A stretch of DNA of 64,000 nucleotides. Origin: Antedon mediterranea. Lineage: Eukaryota; Echinodermata; Crinoidea; Comatulida; Antedonidae. The notes beneath the pieces are model-generated. The model was not told the origin of the DNA. It was given only the letters and a program-made list of their open reading frames with translations, and searched no databases. Of this stretch, positions 1-13,600 are shown piece after piece. The DNA lies in the NCBI RefSeq assembly GCF_964355755.1, contig NC_092673.1:19165001-19229000 (forward strand). Direction: 5' to 3'. The stretch's first letter is position 1; every line of letters starts with the position of its first letter. The position numbers and the translations under genes are program-made.

Positions 1-249
1 TTATACTGGTGTAGGTTACAAAGGCTGGTGAGGCTATGTCTGAATATAGCCCGAGTGTCATTATCATATCTTGATCATCATCATGATATCATATTTTTAT
101 ATATAACCTTTATCTACAATAATAGGCATTGTTACCCTCACTTATCATCTAATCAATGAGATTTTATCTATGATTTTTATATAATATATATATATGTCTA
201 TTTTAAAAACAAGATATATATGAAATTTGTCTAATTTATATTTACCGTA

Positions 250-912
250 CTGACGCGGGTATAAGCCCACCCCCCTCAAACATGAAATCACGTCAAGTTT
301 GGGGGGTGGGCTTATACCCGAGGATCCAAAAATGCAGATCGTCAAAAACAGCACATGTACACTGTGTATTCCACCATGCGAGCGAACGCCCTCACGTGTA
401 CGACGTTGCCTCTAAACACGAGGTGTAGAGTGCCAGAAAATTAAGCTTATAGTTCGTGTAATTTATCGTAGAATATCTTATTTTAAACATCAATTGAACA
501 AGAATTTATCAAGCAGAAAAGCAAGTATACAATGTTCGTTAAATAGAAATGTACCAAAGAAATTTAATAAGCTTGTTTATGGCAGCCGATACCAAATAGT
601 GGTTTTCCGTTTTGGCGACTTGTAGCGTATCGTGTGTGAAGCGATCTTCGACCGCGATGGAGTGTTAACAAAACAGGACCGCTAGGCCTCATATGGCCTA
701 GCGTGCGTATATTAGCCTAGCTTGGTTATGATCAAAAAGGTAGGTGTATTCGGTGTATGGACGTCGCCAAATACAAAATAATGTATTACGACACACACTG
801 TAGATCTTCGAATTAATGGGTGGGCTTATACCCGAGTGCCTCATTTTTCATGAAAATTAGTCAAAAGTCGGGGGTGGGCTTATACCCGAGTATGGGCTTA
901 TACCCACGTCAG
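250..912. mobile_element. Non-autonomous TIR transposon, TA target
   Basis: Ends are inverted: CTGACGCGGGTATAAGCCCA at the left and its near-perfect reverse complement ending ACGTCAG at the right, with TA on both sides (248-249, 913-914). The same GGGTATAAGCCCACCC motif recurs inside both ends (301-320, 815-835, 872-891), giving layered subterminal repeats. No coding capacity. TA targets fit Tc1/mariner-like MITEs, but the family is not assigned. Confidence 0.7.
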
Positions 913-1299
913 TATATTTTAACATGGCACCTGTTCACACAATGATGTAAATTTATATTTTTATTTGTTTCAGCAAAATGTGGAGTGCTGAGGAGGGCCA
1001 AAGCAGAGAAAACACTACCACCAGGGAATAAAATTGTTCACTGTCTACATTTAACTATGCTATGCTATATTTATTGTTGAAATCATTGTTTTCAGATAGA
1101 TTTGTGAAACATTTTAATAACTTTCTATATCTATAATCAGCTTTAGAAATTCAACTACAGTACAACAAAACTACACACTTTATGTTTGTCTTAATAATCA
1201 GCATTATATTCTTTGTGTTAAAATATGATACTAATTATTAATGTTAGAGTAATATCATTCTCATTAACACCAACTTCTTTGTCATTATCATCTTGTTGA

Positions 1300-1400
1300 T
1301 ATCTTTATTTTAATTTTTATAATTCTTTGTTGTTGTTTGTTGTTTTGTCTTGTTGAGGGCCCATAATGGTAAATCCGTTTTTAAGAATATTCAAATAAAG
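1300..1400 (+). repeat. Possible LINE 3'-tail fragment
   Basis: TTGTTGAGGGCCCATAATGG followed by AAGAATATTCAAATAAAG resembles the stretch at 22300-22375 (TTTTGTGAGGGTCCCTAATG, then AATATTCTTGAAAATAAA). Shared T-rich lead, GGGYCC core and AATAAA end suggest 3' ends of one retroposon family. No coding part remains. Confidence 0.35.
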
Positions 1401-1504
1401 AAAGGAGAAAGGACCCAAATGACACATTGATACATTTATAGAGACAAATACAATAAAAGTAGTTTCTCCGTTGGTTAAGAGTTGGAAACTTGATAGTATT
1501 CCTG

Positions 1505-1614
1505 TTAATACGTTGTTAAAGATATGATTTTTGTTTTTTTTTTATTGGTAATCCGCACAGATTGAAAAAAAATGGATCGAATTTCTGTTATGGCTGTACT
1601 TGTCTTTACGACGC
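1505..1614 (-). CDS. Ankyrin gene, candidate terminal exon
   Basis: A pyrimidine-rich acceptor (TTCTATTCCCTCAG) is followed by two junction bases, 35 codons and TAA. The phase matches the exon at 3345-3253. Composition is low-complexity and Lys/Thr/Ile-rich (ends IISLTTY), so this is the least certain exon. The true last exon could be another or lie outside the window. Confidence 0.38.
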
Positions 1615-4600
1615 CTGAGGGAATAGAAACTTGTGGAACAGAGATTGGAATGTTCCATTTATCGCAGATCAATACATTTGTATAAACGTATATTAAATCT
1701 ATCAAAATAGTATTTTTTAAAGAAACACTTCAACATTATGATGCTGTACTCGAGCTGTTCAACCGGTTTTCAGCTATTAAAAACAATTATTGAGGAGGAG
1801 ATAGGAAAATGCGAAGCATCCTCGTATTATTGTGTGTGGGTATTTATTAAGATTGACATCTATTATACAGTGTATACCACAACCACGAAACACCCCTATT
1901 TGGGGCAAATCGTTGAACCTGAATTTGTTTTAATTGTCAATAACTAATTATTTAACTCAATTTAATTAGTAAACAGGGTTACATCAGATGGTTAAAATGA
2001 GTACCGAAAGTACAAACCAACTTTATATACCATCGAGTATAAATTCTGGAAATAAACCGCGATTTATCGAATTTTGCCCTTACGTAAATTTATATATAGG
2101 TATAGGATCTTGCTAACGCGAATACAATAGCCGGTATCACAATCCGATCAAAGATCCCTCTGCATATAATGTCATTAACCACATTGTTACATAATAATAA
2201 AGACATTACTTACTTTTTATCTAGATTTCATTTTAAATTATGTGTATAATCTATACACTAAAAAATAAAATTGAACAAACAATATGGATAATAAAAAAAA
2301 TCTTATTTCGTTTCCCAATGTGAGACTCGATCTCGGTACCTTGAATGCCATAGACACGAGCACAGACCACCGAGCCATACACAACTGACTAAAAGTTGTA
2401 GAAAGATTCCTCCGTGTATTTACTATGCAGCAACCACTTTGGCGCAGATAGATTATTACATACCGCAATGAATTATAATTTTTTACTATGATGACATCTT
2501 TAAAAATGTTAAAAAATGATGCACTGTCAAACTATATACTTTTAACTTTAATATATGAACTTTTATTTTGAAAGAAGAAAGTTAAAGTTTGTTATTTCGG
2601 CCTAAGAAAATGTCATAATTTTTTGATTGTCGAAATAAATTTTTTTAAATTTAAAATGCAATTAATGACAACTTTTGTACTCTTAATTTCATAATAAATC
2701 ATACATGATACATACACTTCAAGAAAATGAAATAAAAAATACGTGTTCCCGAGATTTCTGACGATCTATATTATTTTTAAAATTTAGCATATTTTCACCA
2801 TTTTGTTAACTTACACGTGCGTAGCCTGTCACTCTTGACGTGCTCGTATAACGCAAATTCGAGTTGAAAAGTGAATAAAATATGATGATATTATTAAAGA
2901 AAGGTTGTACGTGCGTGATCGCATGATAATGCATATAACCTAAAAATCAACAATCAAGCAAAAATCAAGCAAGCATGCCACATAAATCTGCAAACTATAG
3001 CTTCATTCCATTATTACAGTATTTTAAATAGAAACAATCAACTGTTTGTTTTATTTATGATAATCTCTCCATTTGTTATTTGTTATCAGTTGCACACTTT
3101 TCGCCTTTTTACAGTACCGCTCAGAAATGTTTTTTTAATAACATTAGCGTCTAATTCTCTCTTTACTGAAATCCCATTTTAATCACAATTCTGTTAAATT
3201 ATAATATAGATACAATCATAAAACATACAGCAGCTCTTATTCTTAAACTCACCACTCTCTGGCTTAAGAAGTTTTGTTTTCTGTTTGTCACTTGTATGTT
3301 TCTGAAATTGTGTTTGAAATTGCTCATCAACAGTACTTGTTAAATCTAAAAAAATGCACAAAACAAAAATATGACATATTATATATTTTCATAAAAAACA
3401 CTATATTAAAAGTCATAGCTTTTTTGTTTCAATGGTATAAGGTTATATAAAGGCTCTGTGTGATACAAAGCCTTACAAACACTTGTGGGTGATTGTGTAC
3501 AAGCAATCATTCATTCTGAATATACTATAATAATAATAATGTATATTTTTAACTACAATGTATACAGTTAACAACTACAGTTATTAATTATGTCCTAAAA
3601 AATGTGTGGAACTCAAACTCATCCAAACATATAGGCGTTATGCAACATTTTTTGACAGAGATCCTGAATCTAAATCGTTTCTAGCAACATACGGTTGATT
3701 AGGATGGTTTCACTGTCTGTGTAAAGTGAAAATAAAGTAATCCTAAAATGAATAACTGGTATGTTATTGACCACCTATCGTAAGTTTTTAATATGCCTTG
3801 AACTTTTTAAATGTTTTTATTTATATTCTGTTTTATGACCAGTAACCAATTTTGTTTTTATATCTGTGTGAAAACACAATAAAGATAACTTGAACTTGAG
3901 CCCACCATGGTTTGGGCTGAATTTTGCCAATATAGACCTGGAATTGCATTTTTAAAGGCCTACAATAAGGGCACTGTTCTTTATACACTTGGTAGAGCTT
4001 GGTTATGCTTTGTGGGACTTGGTGTTTAGAATAACACATGTATGATGCTTAATTTTACATACAGAAAAATAGTATTCTTAAGCTGGCTTAAAAATGTGTG
4101 AAGAAAATTCATTCATTGTGGAAACAAAAAATGGGATTAACAAGAAAATGTTTTATTTTTATATTCAATATTTATCGCCTCCTATCGTAAATTGTTTGCC
4201 TCGAATGCGAATGTGGGAAGGAGGAGTTTGAATTTGTCTATTGGTTTTACCCATAGTAAAAAAATTAGTAGATTTAAGTAGACTTAAGTAGAAATAGCTC
4301 TATTTTTAGTAGTTTTTTAGTAGACCTTTTTATCTCGCCTAATAAGGATTTTAACTCAATGAGTCAACGATGGAACGACTACTTCCCAGCTATAAAATAG
4401 ATAGTTGATTAATATTTAACTGGCTATTATCAGTTTCTTTATAGTCTATTGATAGGTCATTGGTAGTCTTGTATAGCTATAATAAGGAGACAGTAGATAG
4501 ATAGATATGATACTCATAGATTTCTAATAGCTATCTGGTAGTCCATATCTATCTATTGTATAAAATAGATAGCTTATTAACAGTTACTGGCTATTATCAG

Positions 4601-7600
4601 TTTGTTTATGTCTATTAATAGGTTGCTGGTAGCCCATTGTATAGCTATTATAAGTAGACAATAGATAGATGCATACAACTGTGTTACTCACAGATTGAAA
4701 ATAGTGAAAAATCTATCTAACACTATTAGTGGGGGTTTTGAATTATGCTAATGAGGTAAAACCTATTAGGAACTATCTAAAATCTACCTAAATCTACTTA
4801 TTAGTAGGTGTTTAATAGGTAATAGAGCTATATCTATTAAGGGGATAACTTTTAAGGCGAATAGATATAGAGATATATCTACTAAGAACTTTTAATTAAG
4901 CGCCATCATTTACGGCAGTAACCTGGTACGCACGGCGCGCTGAAAATCCGGTGATTCAGCTCCTCGAAGAAGACAAATTATTATTTAAAATGTTTGAAGG
5001 AAATTCATCCATTGTGGAAACAAAAACTGGGATTTAACAAGAAAATTAGATTTTTATATTCAATATTTATCTCCTCCTATCGTAAATTGTTTGCCTTGAA
5101 TGCGAATACCAATTGTACATAGCATTATATATAAAATACATTACATTAAAAAAAAAATAATCTACATTTTACATTTATGTGCAATTAATAAAGTTCAAAT
5201 ATTCCTTAACAATGCATATCCCCCGTCCGATTATTGTAACTAGTTTAAAGTAAAGCCTCCTATCAAAAGCCCCTTGAGGTTTATTGAAGGTCCCTTTCAT
5301 CTTAAAATCATCATCATCATGATTAAAATCTCTTTATTTTTGTTATGTGTACTGTTTTGATGTATTGAATAAAGAGATTGATTTGATTTGAAAAATGATT
5401 TATTTAATATTTTTATTTCAAAGGAATTTTAAAGTTTGCGTTTTTGTGTTATTTTTATCGTATTAATAGCAAAATAATTTACATCTTGCAACATATCACA
5501 ACTTCCATGTATACTACTATCCCACTGAATTATTTAATCTATAATAAACCTGTGAATGATATATCATAAATGTTAATTTTCTTTATCTGGACATTCTTCT
5601 TCACTTGATGAGAAATCAAATCTTTATCGTTTGCAATGAAACTAGTTGATCCTAAAATTTCAATAATTAAAACTTCAATTACCTTCTAAGAAGTTTAAAA
5701 TTTCAGTTTTTCTTTGCTCCTCTATCCACCTGTTACTTTCTAAAAGAGAGACAAGTGTATTTCCATCCTATTAAAAAAATGGGTTTAGTTATTAGTAGTT
5801 TTGAGAAATTATTGATATACAATATAACACACTTTAATTGCGCATCACATACATACAGTATTATGTCATGGCTCAAACATTTACCATCTAGAGATTGGAT
5901 GAAAGAGCATCACGTGATAACACGTAGATTTACTATTTTTAACATTGGTTGTAAATTAGGACGTGAATAGAAATTAATATTTGCTAATAAATGACATCAA
6001 CTTGTACAGTGCGCCACCTATAACTCCTGTATCCAAACCAAAACTTAAGCGCTGCCGTTTATAGTCTACCGCCTTCAACATTGAAAGATGGAGGAGAGAG
6101 AGAAAGAGATAAAAGTTTAATAAAAGTTTACTTTGGAACAGTAGGTAGATGTGTTAAAATGTTTGAGCCATAATATAAAACAACTAGAAAGCCACTCCGA
6201 GAGTGCATACCTCCGCCTACTGTAAAATTCTCCTACATAAGATTTCTCCGGTAAAAAAAAAAAAATATGTATATTTGTGTGTGTCTTAATGCTGTTTGTG
6301 ATTTAGGCTAATTTCACTACAAGCATGTGTATGCGAGTTTGGTGTAATGGTTATGTAACAAGCCTTTGAATTAACAATAGCTTCAGTTGACTAACAATAG
6401 AACAGCAACACGAAAATCAAACGAGTGAATTTGAAAAGAAAATGGGTTTTTTAAACTACTGGCATAAAAAAACGTGCACATTAAATCAAATTATGTTTTA
6501 AAATTACAAATCACGAATTATAACTCTTGCCTCTTGTACAAAAATGAAGTTTTTTGGACAAGTAGTTCTCGAGAAAATGCAATTTCAGTATACTTGTTAC
6601 TTTAAGACTGCTCGCCGGCTTTTGAAAAATGTTGTCCTATCTTTTAACACTAGCAGGTTTAAAAAAGTATACTAAAAAGTGGTCCAGAATTGGGACAATG
6701 GTCCCAAAATTTAATGGAATGGTCCTTGACTACATATCTATCTGTATATTCATTTTGGTAAAGATCTTGTAATTACATTTTGAGTAATCCTGCTAACAAA
6801 CAAACACACGCTACCGATTACATATACCTCCTTGGCGGAGGTAAACAAATAGTTTTACTATAAACTTTCAAAGCAAATAATATTTGGATACTATCCAGAA
6901 ACAAATGAAATATCCCTGTATAATCCCTGTACATTACCTTCTTTGCAATGTTGCTGGTGTATAATACTGACAACAGACATTATGTGAAATTGGGTTTTTT
7001 TGGTCAACCCAAACCACAGCAACAATTACTGCTAAATAATGTGGTAAATAATCATAAATGTCGACTATTGATAAATGAAAACAAAATATAATATCTTACC
7101 ATGGATCAAATGTAGTATAGTGTCATTAAAATCTACTTACTGTACAATATCAATCACAAAATTTGAACATTAATAATTTAATACATATTTTATAAAATTG
7201 TACAAACAAATGTTTAGATGTTAAACATAATGTATGAGGCCAATAAGCAGTTAAATGAATTTACATATAAATTTAGGTAATGGGAAATTTCAGTAAATTA
7301 AGTGCAACTTCTAGAATTTTTACTCAATGGTAGAGAAAGTTGGTACATCCTTTCAGTACTGATTTTTAACACCCAATGAAACCAATATCATAATTAAGAT
7401 AAGTTAGATATTAACGATAACAAATTTAGTTTAAACCATTTGCCTCAATGAAAATCATATCATATCATGAAGCCTGATACCATCCCATCATCAAATGTAC
7501 CAAGACAGGAATTTGGTGAACAATACCATGCAATAAACAAAATTAAGGTAATTCTCAGGATGACAATTATATTTGACTACATAAATTCCATCATATCTGT

Positions 7601-10600
7601 ATTCATTTGCTTTGTGTACAGTGCAATTTTCAGTTATTTACCAAAGTTCATGTATTCAAGAAACATCTATGAGCACTTACTAGTATATTATATTTTAACA
7701 AGAAATCATTTTTCCAAAAAAGTCATAAGATAAGAGATGGAACTTTTCTTAAAAGCATTCAGTTTGAAAAGAATAATTTCATATTACCTTTCTTTTTAAA
7801 TTGCATTACTCAAACAATTTAGATTTTGAAAACTAACAAAACATTGTGTACATTTCTCTTCATTTTGTGGCAAAATGTTTGCACAAAAAGATCCTAGGTT
7901 GGAAAAAGATCTCCAGATGTAGTTTAAGGCCATGTTTATAATTAGCTGGATAGAATGACAGAAGCATTTTTTTAAGGTAAGGGAGGGAACAGGTTATTAA
8001 TTAATAATTATTTTTTATTAAAATCAGATTCTATTAATTTTTTTAACATAAACATTTTTAGTTGTTTAGTAGTTGTCGCATTTTATTTCATATTTACAAT
8101 TAATTAGACCATTGTCAATAATTGTTAATTAATGACTGAATATATAAAAAAAAATAGATTTTTTTGTTCATTAAGAAAATTAAAGATTTATGTTATATGA
8201 TAGGTAACTGTAAACTTTAAATCAGTTATCATAAATCATATATAACTATTTAGTTATTTTTTTATTTGGTTTGTTTTAATAAAATTTGATTTTTGTTAAT
8301 GTGCTTACTTTTTTCTCTCATTAAATGGTTTACGTCAGCAGATCTATATGATGTTAGCCTATTACACTAGCAAATCCCTGTACATTACCTTATTTTGCAA
8401 TGCTACTGGTGCCCCATGCTGAATGAGACACGTCACTATTTCTAAGGTAGGCACAGTATATCCACTCCACAGATATGAATGTAATGGAGTGTTACCATCC
8501 TGGAAAGGAATCATAATCATGAATGTTTATAAATACTGACAACAGACATTATGTGAAATTGTTTTTTTTGTGTAAATACAAACAACAACAATTACTGCTA
8601 AATAATGTGATAAAATCCTAATTATCATTATTGATAAATGAAAACAAAATAGAATATATTACCATGGATCAGATCTAGTAATTGTTAGCCTATTACTTAA
8701 TGTAAGTAATCATTAAAATCTACTTACTGTACAATATCAATCACAAAATGTAAACATTAATAAAATACATATTTCATAAAATTGTACAAACAAATGTTTA
8801 GATGTTAACAATATGAGACCAATAAGCAGTTTAATGAATTTACATATAAATTTAGGTAATGGGAAATTTCAGTAAATTAAGTGCAACTTCTAGAATTTAT
8901 ACTCAATGGTAGAGAAAGTTTGTACATACTTCCGGTACTGATTTTTAACACCTAATGAAAATCAGTGTACTATAAATGTACATAAATACAAAAAAACCAA
9001 CACAAATACAAAAAAAATGCACAAAATTGCCCAAGAATACATGGTTTGATCGTCAATGCATAAAAAAGAAAATTATTATTCGTAGCATTCTTAATAAATA
9101 TAGAAAATACAAAACTAACACCCTATTAAATGAATATCTGTTAAAGAAAAGGAGTTATAAAAAATTAATAAAATTAAAAAAAAATAAACATAAAAATTCA
9201 TCACAACAAAAATTAATCAGGTTAATAAAGGAACATAACAGTACAAAATTTTGGAAAAACCTTAAAACCAAACGACAACAAAACGTAACAAACATTACAC
9301 TTAAAAAATGGCATGATTACTTCAAAACTATGTTCCAAAATCAAACAAATAATATACAAGAAATCAATATAGAAGACGATAACGATAACAATTGCGAACA
9401 TAACGATTGTTACAATGAAGAAATCAGCCGGGAAGAGGTAATTTATGCAATTAAAGCACAGAAAAGGAGTAAAGCTCCAGGTATTGATGGATTCCCAATT
9501 GATTTTTTTACTTGTATCCCAAATGCTGCTATTAGCGCAATTACGAACATTTTTAATAGTATTTTTACCTCTGGAAATTTTCCCCAACAATGGGCAACAA
9601 GCATTATTATTCCTATATTTCAAAAGCGTAAAAGAGATCAACCAGCAAATTATAGAGGCGTATCCTTAATATCCACTTTAGGCAAGGTGTTTTTAAACAT
9701 TATAAGCAATAGATTAAGCAAATGGACAGAAGAAAATGAAATATTACATCAAGAACAGGGAAGGTTTAGAAAAGATTGTCGTACTATTGATAAAATATTT
9801 ATTTTAGACACAATTGTTAACAAATATCTCTCAAAAAAACGAGGAACTGTGTACATGGCGTTTATAGATTTAAAACGCGCTTTCGATTCTATTAGACACG
9901 ATTTCCTTATAAGTAAACTAAGAAAATCTGGTATAAAAGGTAAAATAATCAAAGTTATAAAAACAATGTATAGTAAACTAAAAGGGCATGTAAAGGTTGG
10001 CAACAAAATTGGAGAATCCTTTAAATGTGAAGTAGGAATACAACAAGGGTCACCTTTATCTTCATTATTATTTAATATTTTTATTAATGATATAACTGAT
10101 TTATTACATACTGCTGAAAATCGAAACAAAATAAAAATTAATAACATAAATATTAATCACCTACTGTATGCAGATGATCTAGTTTTAATCAGTGATACAG
10201 TGTACTCATTACAAGATCTTTTAAATAAATTAGCATATAACTATTGTAATAATAGGTGGGGATTGGTAGTTAACATTGACAAAAGTAAAATAATAGTATT
10301 TTAAAAAAATGGAAAACTTAAGAACTACGAAAAGTGGAATTAACTTGGTAAAGAAATTGAAATAGTAAAATCTCTTAAATATCTTGGAGTCACTTTCGAT
10401 TGTTCAGGAATTTGGGAAAAGGCCAGAGAACAAAATAATACACAGGCTAATAAAGCACTTTTCTCACTCAAAAATATAGTATATCAGAAATATGGACATT
10501 TACTAGTGAATATTTGGAACTACTTATTTGATGTTAAAATAAACCCAATTATACTGTATGGTAGTGAAATATGGGGAAAACTAAACAACAACAAAATTGA

Positions 10601-13600
10601 TGATATTCAAAATAATTTCTGTAGATATGTTTTAGGGGTCGGGAAATCAGCCACAAATGTTTCAATTAGAGGAGAATGTAGACGATTCTCTTTATCAATC
10701 GAAGGTGTACTCAATGTTATCCGTTATTGGGTAAGACTAGTAAATATGAACGAGGACAGATATGCGAAGAAATGTTATAAATCTCAACTTCATAAAGCGC
10801 AAAATAATAGTAATTGTTGGGTAAGCGATGTAAAACATATGTTATGCTCTATTGGTCATGGAAACATATGGTTTTCACAAAATAATGTCCTTGATAAATT
10901 TCATATAATTAATAAAAATAAAAGAAAGGCTAACCGATATGGAACGCCAATCCTTTCATGAAAGCATAAATATTTCTTCAAAATTAAGATATTATAAAAT
11001 GTTCAAAAACAATTTCGGAGTAGATGGATACTTACTACAGACCCTTGATACTAGATATAAGCGAGCTTTAAGTCAACTAAGACTGGGCACACTTCAACTA
11101 GAGGTAGAAAAGGGAATATGGAAAAGAATAGAGCGCAACAATAGGTTATGTAAAATATGTGATATAAATGAAGTTGAAGGTGAATATCATTTTGTTACAG
11201 TTTGCTCTCGTTACAAGGAAATCAGAAAAAAATTTATACCTTCTTTATTTTTTGAAAATCCAAATACTTTTAAATTCTGCCGTTTAATTTCATCACAGGA
11301 TCCAATAATTATTGATAATCTATCTAAATATATTTATCATGCTTATAAGTTAAGATATATGTTTTGCTTAGAGAACGAAATTAATTAATTCATTTATCCT
11401 GCGACCATAAATTGCTTTATTTTTCAATGTAATTATTATTTTATTAATTACTAGGGGCCAGAGGCCTAAAGTAAATAAAGTAAGGCGATAAGCCTGAATG
11501 AATGAATGAATGAATGAATGAATGAATGAATGAATGAATGAATATTGACGATCAAAACAAATTTATCATTTGCCTCGATGAAGATCAAAAAATGTTTGCA
11601 CAAAAAGATCCTAGGTTGGAAAAGGATCTCCAGATGTAGTTTAAGGCCATGTTTATAATTAGCTAGATAGACTGACAGAAGCATTTTTTTTGTAAGATAA
11701 GGGAAGGAGCACATTATTAATTAATAATCATTATTAATTAAAAATCATTTTTTTATTAAAATCAGATTCTATTAATTTTTGTTTAGTAGTTGTCCCATTT
11801 TATTTCATATTTACAATTAATTAGACCATTATCAATAATTGTTAATTAATAGCTGAATATACAAAAAAAATAGATTTTATTGTTCATTAAGAAAATTAAA
11901 GATTTATGTTATATGATAGGTATAATATATATAAATATATAACTATTTAGTTATTTTTTTATTTTGTTTGTTTTAATAAAATTTGATTGTTGTTTATAAT
12001 GTACTTACTTTTTTCTCTCATTAAATGGTCTACTTCAGCAGATCTATATAATGTTAGCTTATTACACTAGCAAATCCCTGTACATTTACCTTATTTTGCA
12101 ATGCTACTGGTGCCCCATGCTGAATGAGACACGTCACTATTTCTAAGGTAGGTGTATATTCATTCCTCAGATAGTCATGTAATATAGTGTTACCATCCTA
12201 GAAAGGAATCATAATGAAGTTTATAAATACTGACAACAGACATTATGTGAAATTGGGTTTTTTTTTTGTAAATACAAACAACAATTACTGCTAAATAATG
12301 TGATAAAATATTAATTATCATTATTGATAAATGAAAACAAAATATAATATATTACCATGGATCAGATCTAGTGATTGTTAGCCTATTACTTAATGTAAGT
12401 AATCATTAAAATCTGAGAAAGTTGGTAAATACTTTCAGTACTGATTTTTAACACACAATGAAACCAATATCATAATTAAGCTAAGTTAGATATTAACGAT
12501 AACAAATTTAGTTTAAACCATTTGCCTTAATGAAAATCATATCATGAAGTCTGATACCATCCCATAATAAAATGTACCAAGACAGGAATTTGGTGAACAA
12601 TACCATGTAATAAACAAAATTAAGGTAATTCTCCGGATGACAATTATATTTGACTACATAAATTCCAACATATCTGTATTCATTTGCTTTGTGTACAGTG
12701 CGACTTAAGACAATTTCAGTTATTTACCAAGGTTCATGTATTCGAGAACCATCTGTGGGCACTTACTAGTATATCACATTTTAACTGGCAACTTTATAGA
12801 ATCATTTTTTCCAAAAAGTCATAAGATAAGATACGGCACTGTTTGAAAAGAATAATTTCATGTTAAATTTCTTTTTCCAATTGCATTGCTCAAACATTTT
12901 TAGATTTTGGAAACCACTATAAACTAAACATTATTTACATTTCTATTCCATTTGTGGCAAAATGTTTGCAAAAAAAAATGCTGGAAAAGGATCTCTTTAA
13001 GGCCATATTCAAACTGTAATTAGCTGGATATACTGACAGAAGTATTTTTTGTAAGGTAAGGGAAGGAGCAGGTTATTAACACTAACTAATTCTTTTTTAT
13101 TAAAATCAGATTCTATTAATTTTGTTAACAATAACACAAACATTTTTGTTTGCTATTTAATTATTTGTCAACATACATTTTATTTCATATTTATAATTAA
13201 TTAGACCATTTTCAATTGTTATTTACTTTACAGCTACATATTGAGCAATATATATTTATTTTATGGTAAAAAGTATTTAAACAAAATTATACTGATTCAC
13301 CTGAATATAAAAAATTACAAGTAGATTGTTTTTGTTCATTAAGAAAAAAATAAATGTTATTTGATGGATAACTGTATACTTTAAATCAGTTATCATAAAT
13401 CATATATAACTGTTTAGTTATTACAGTATTTTAATTTGATTTTTTGATTTTTGTTAATGTGCTTACTTTTTTCTCTCATTGAATGGTTTACTTCAGCAGA
13501 TCTATATAATGTTAGCTTATTACACTAGCAAATCCCTGTACATTACCTTATTTTGCCATGCTACTGGTGCCCCATGCTGAATGAGACAAGTCACTATTTC

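Noticed and set aside
960-1075. Possible plus-strand terminal exon after TTTGTTTCAG
   Set aside because: One frame stays open for about 35 codons, but there is no partner exon, family match or phase check.
7467-7733. 88-codon open frame on the plus strand, recurring at 17430-17696 and 18981-19247
   Set aside because: It lies in introns of the duplicated unit. Copies near 12544 and 20740 are broken and there is no family signature, so recurrence reflects the duplication.
9222-10147. Minus-strand frames opposite the LINE reverse transcriptase
   Set aside because: Antisense shadows. RT motifs are unambiguous on the plus strand.
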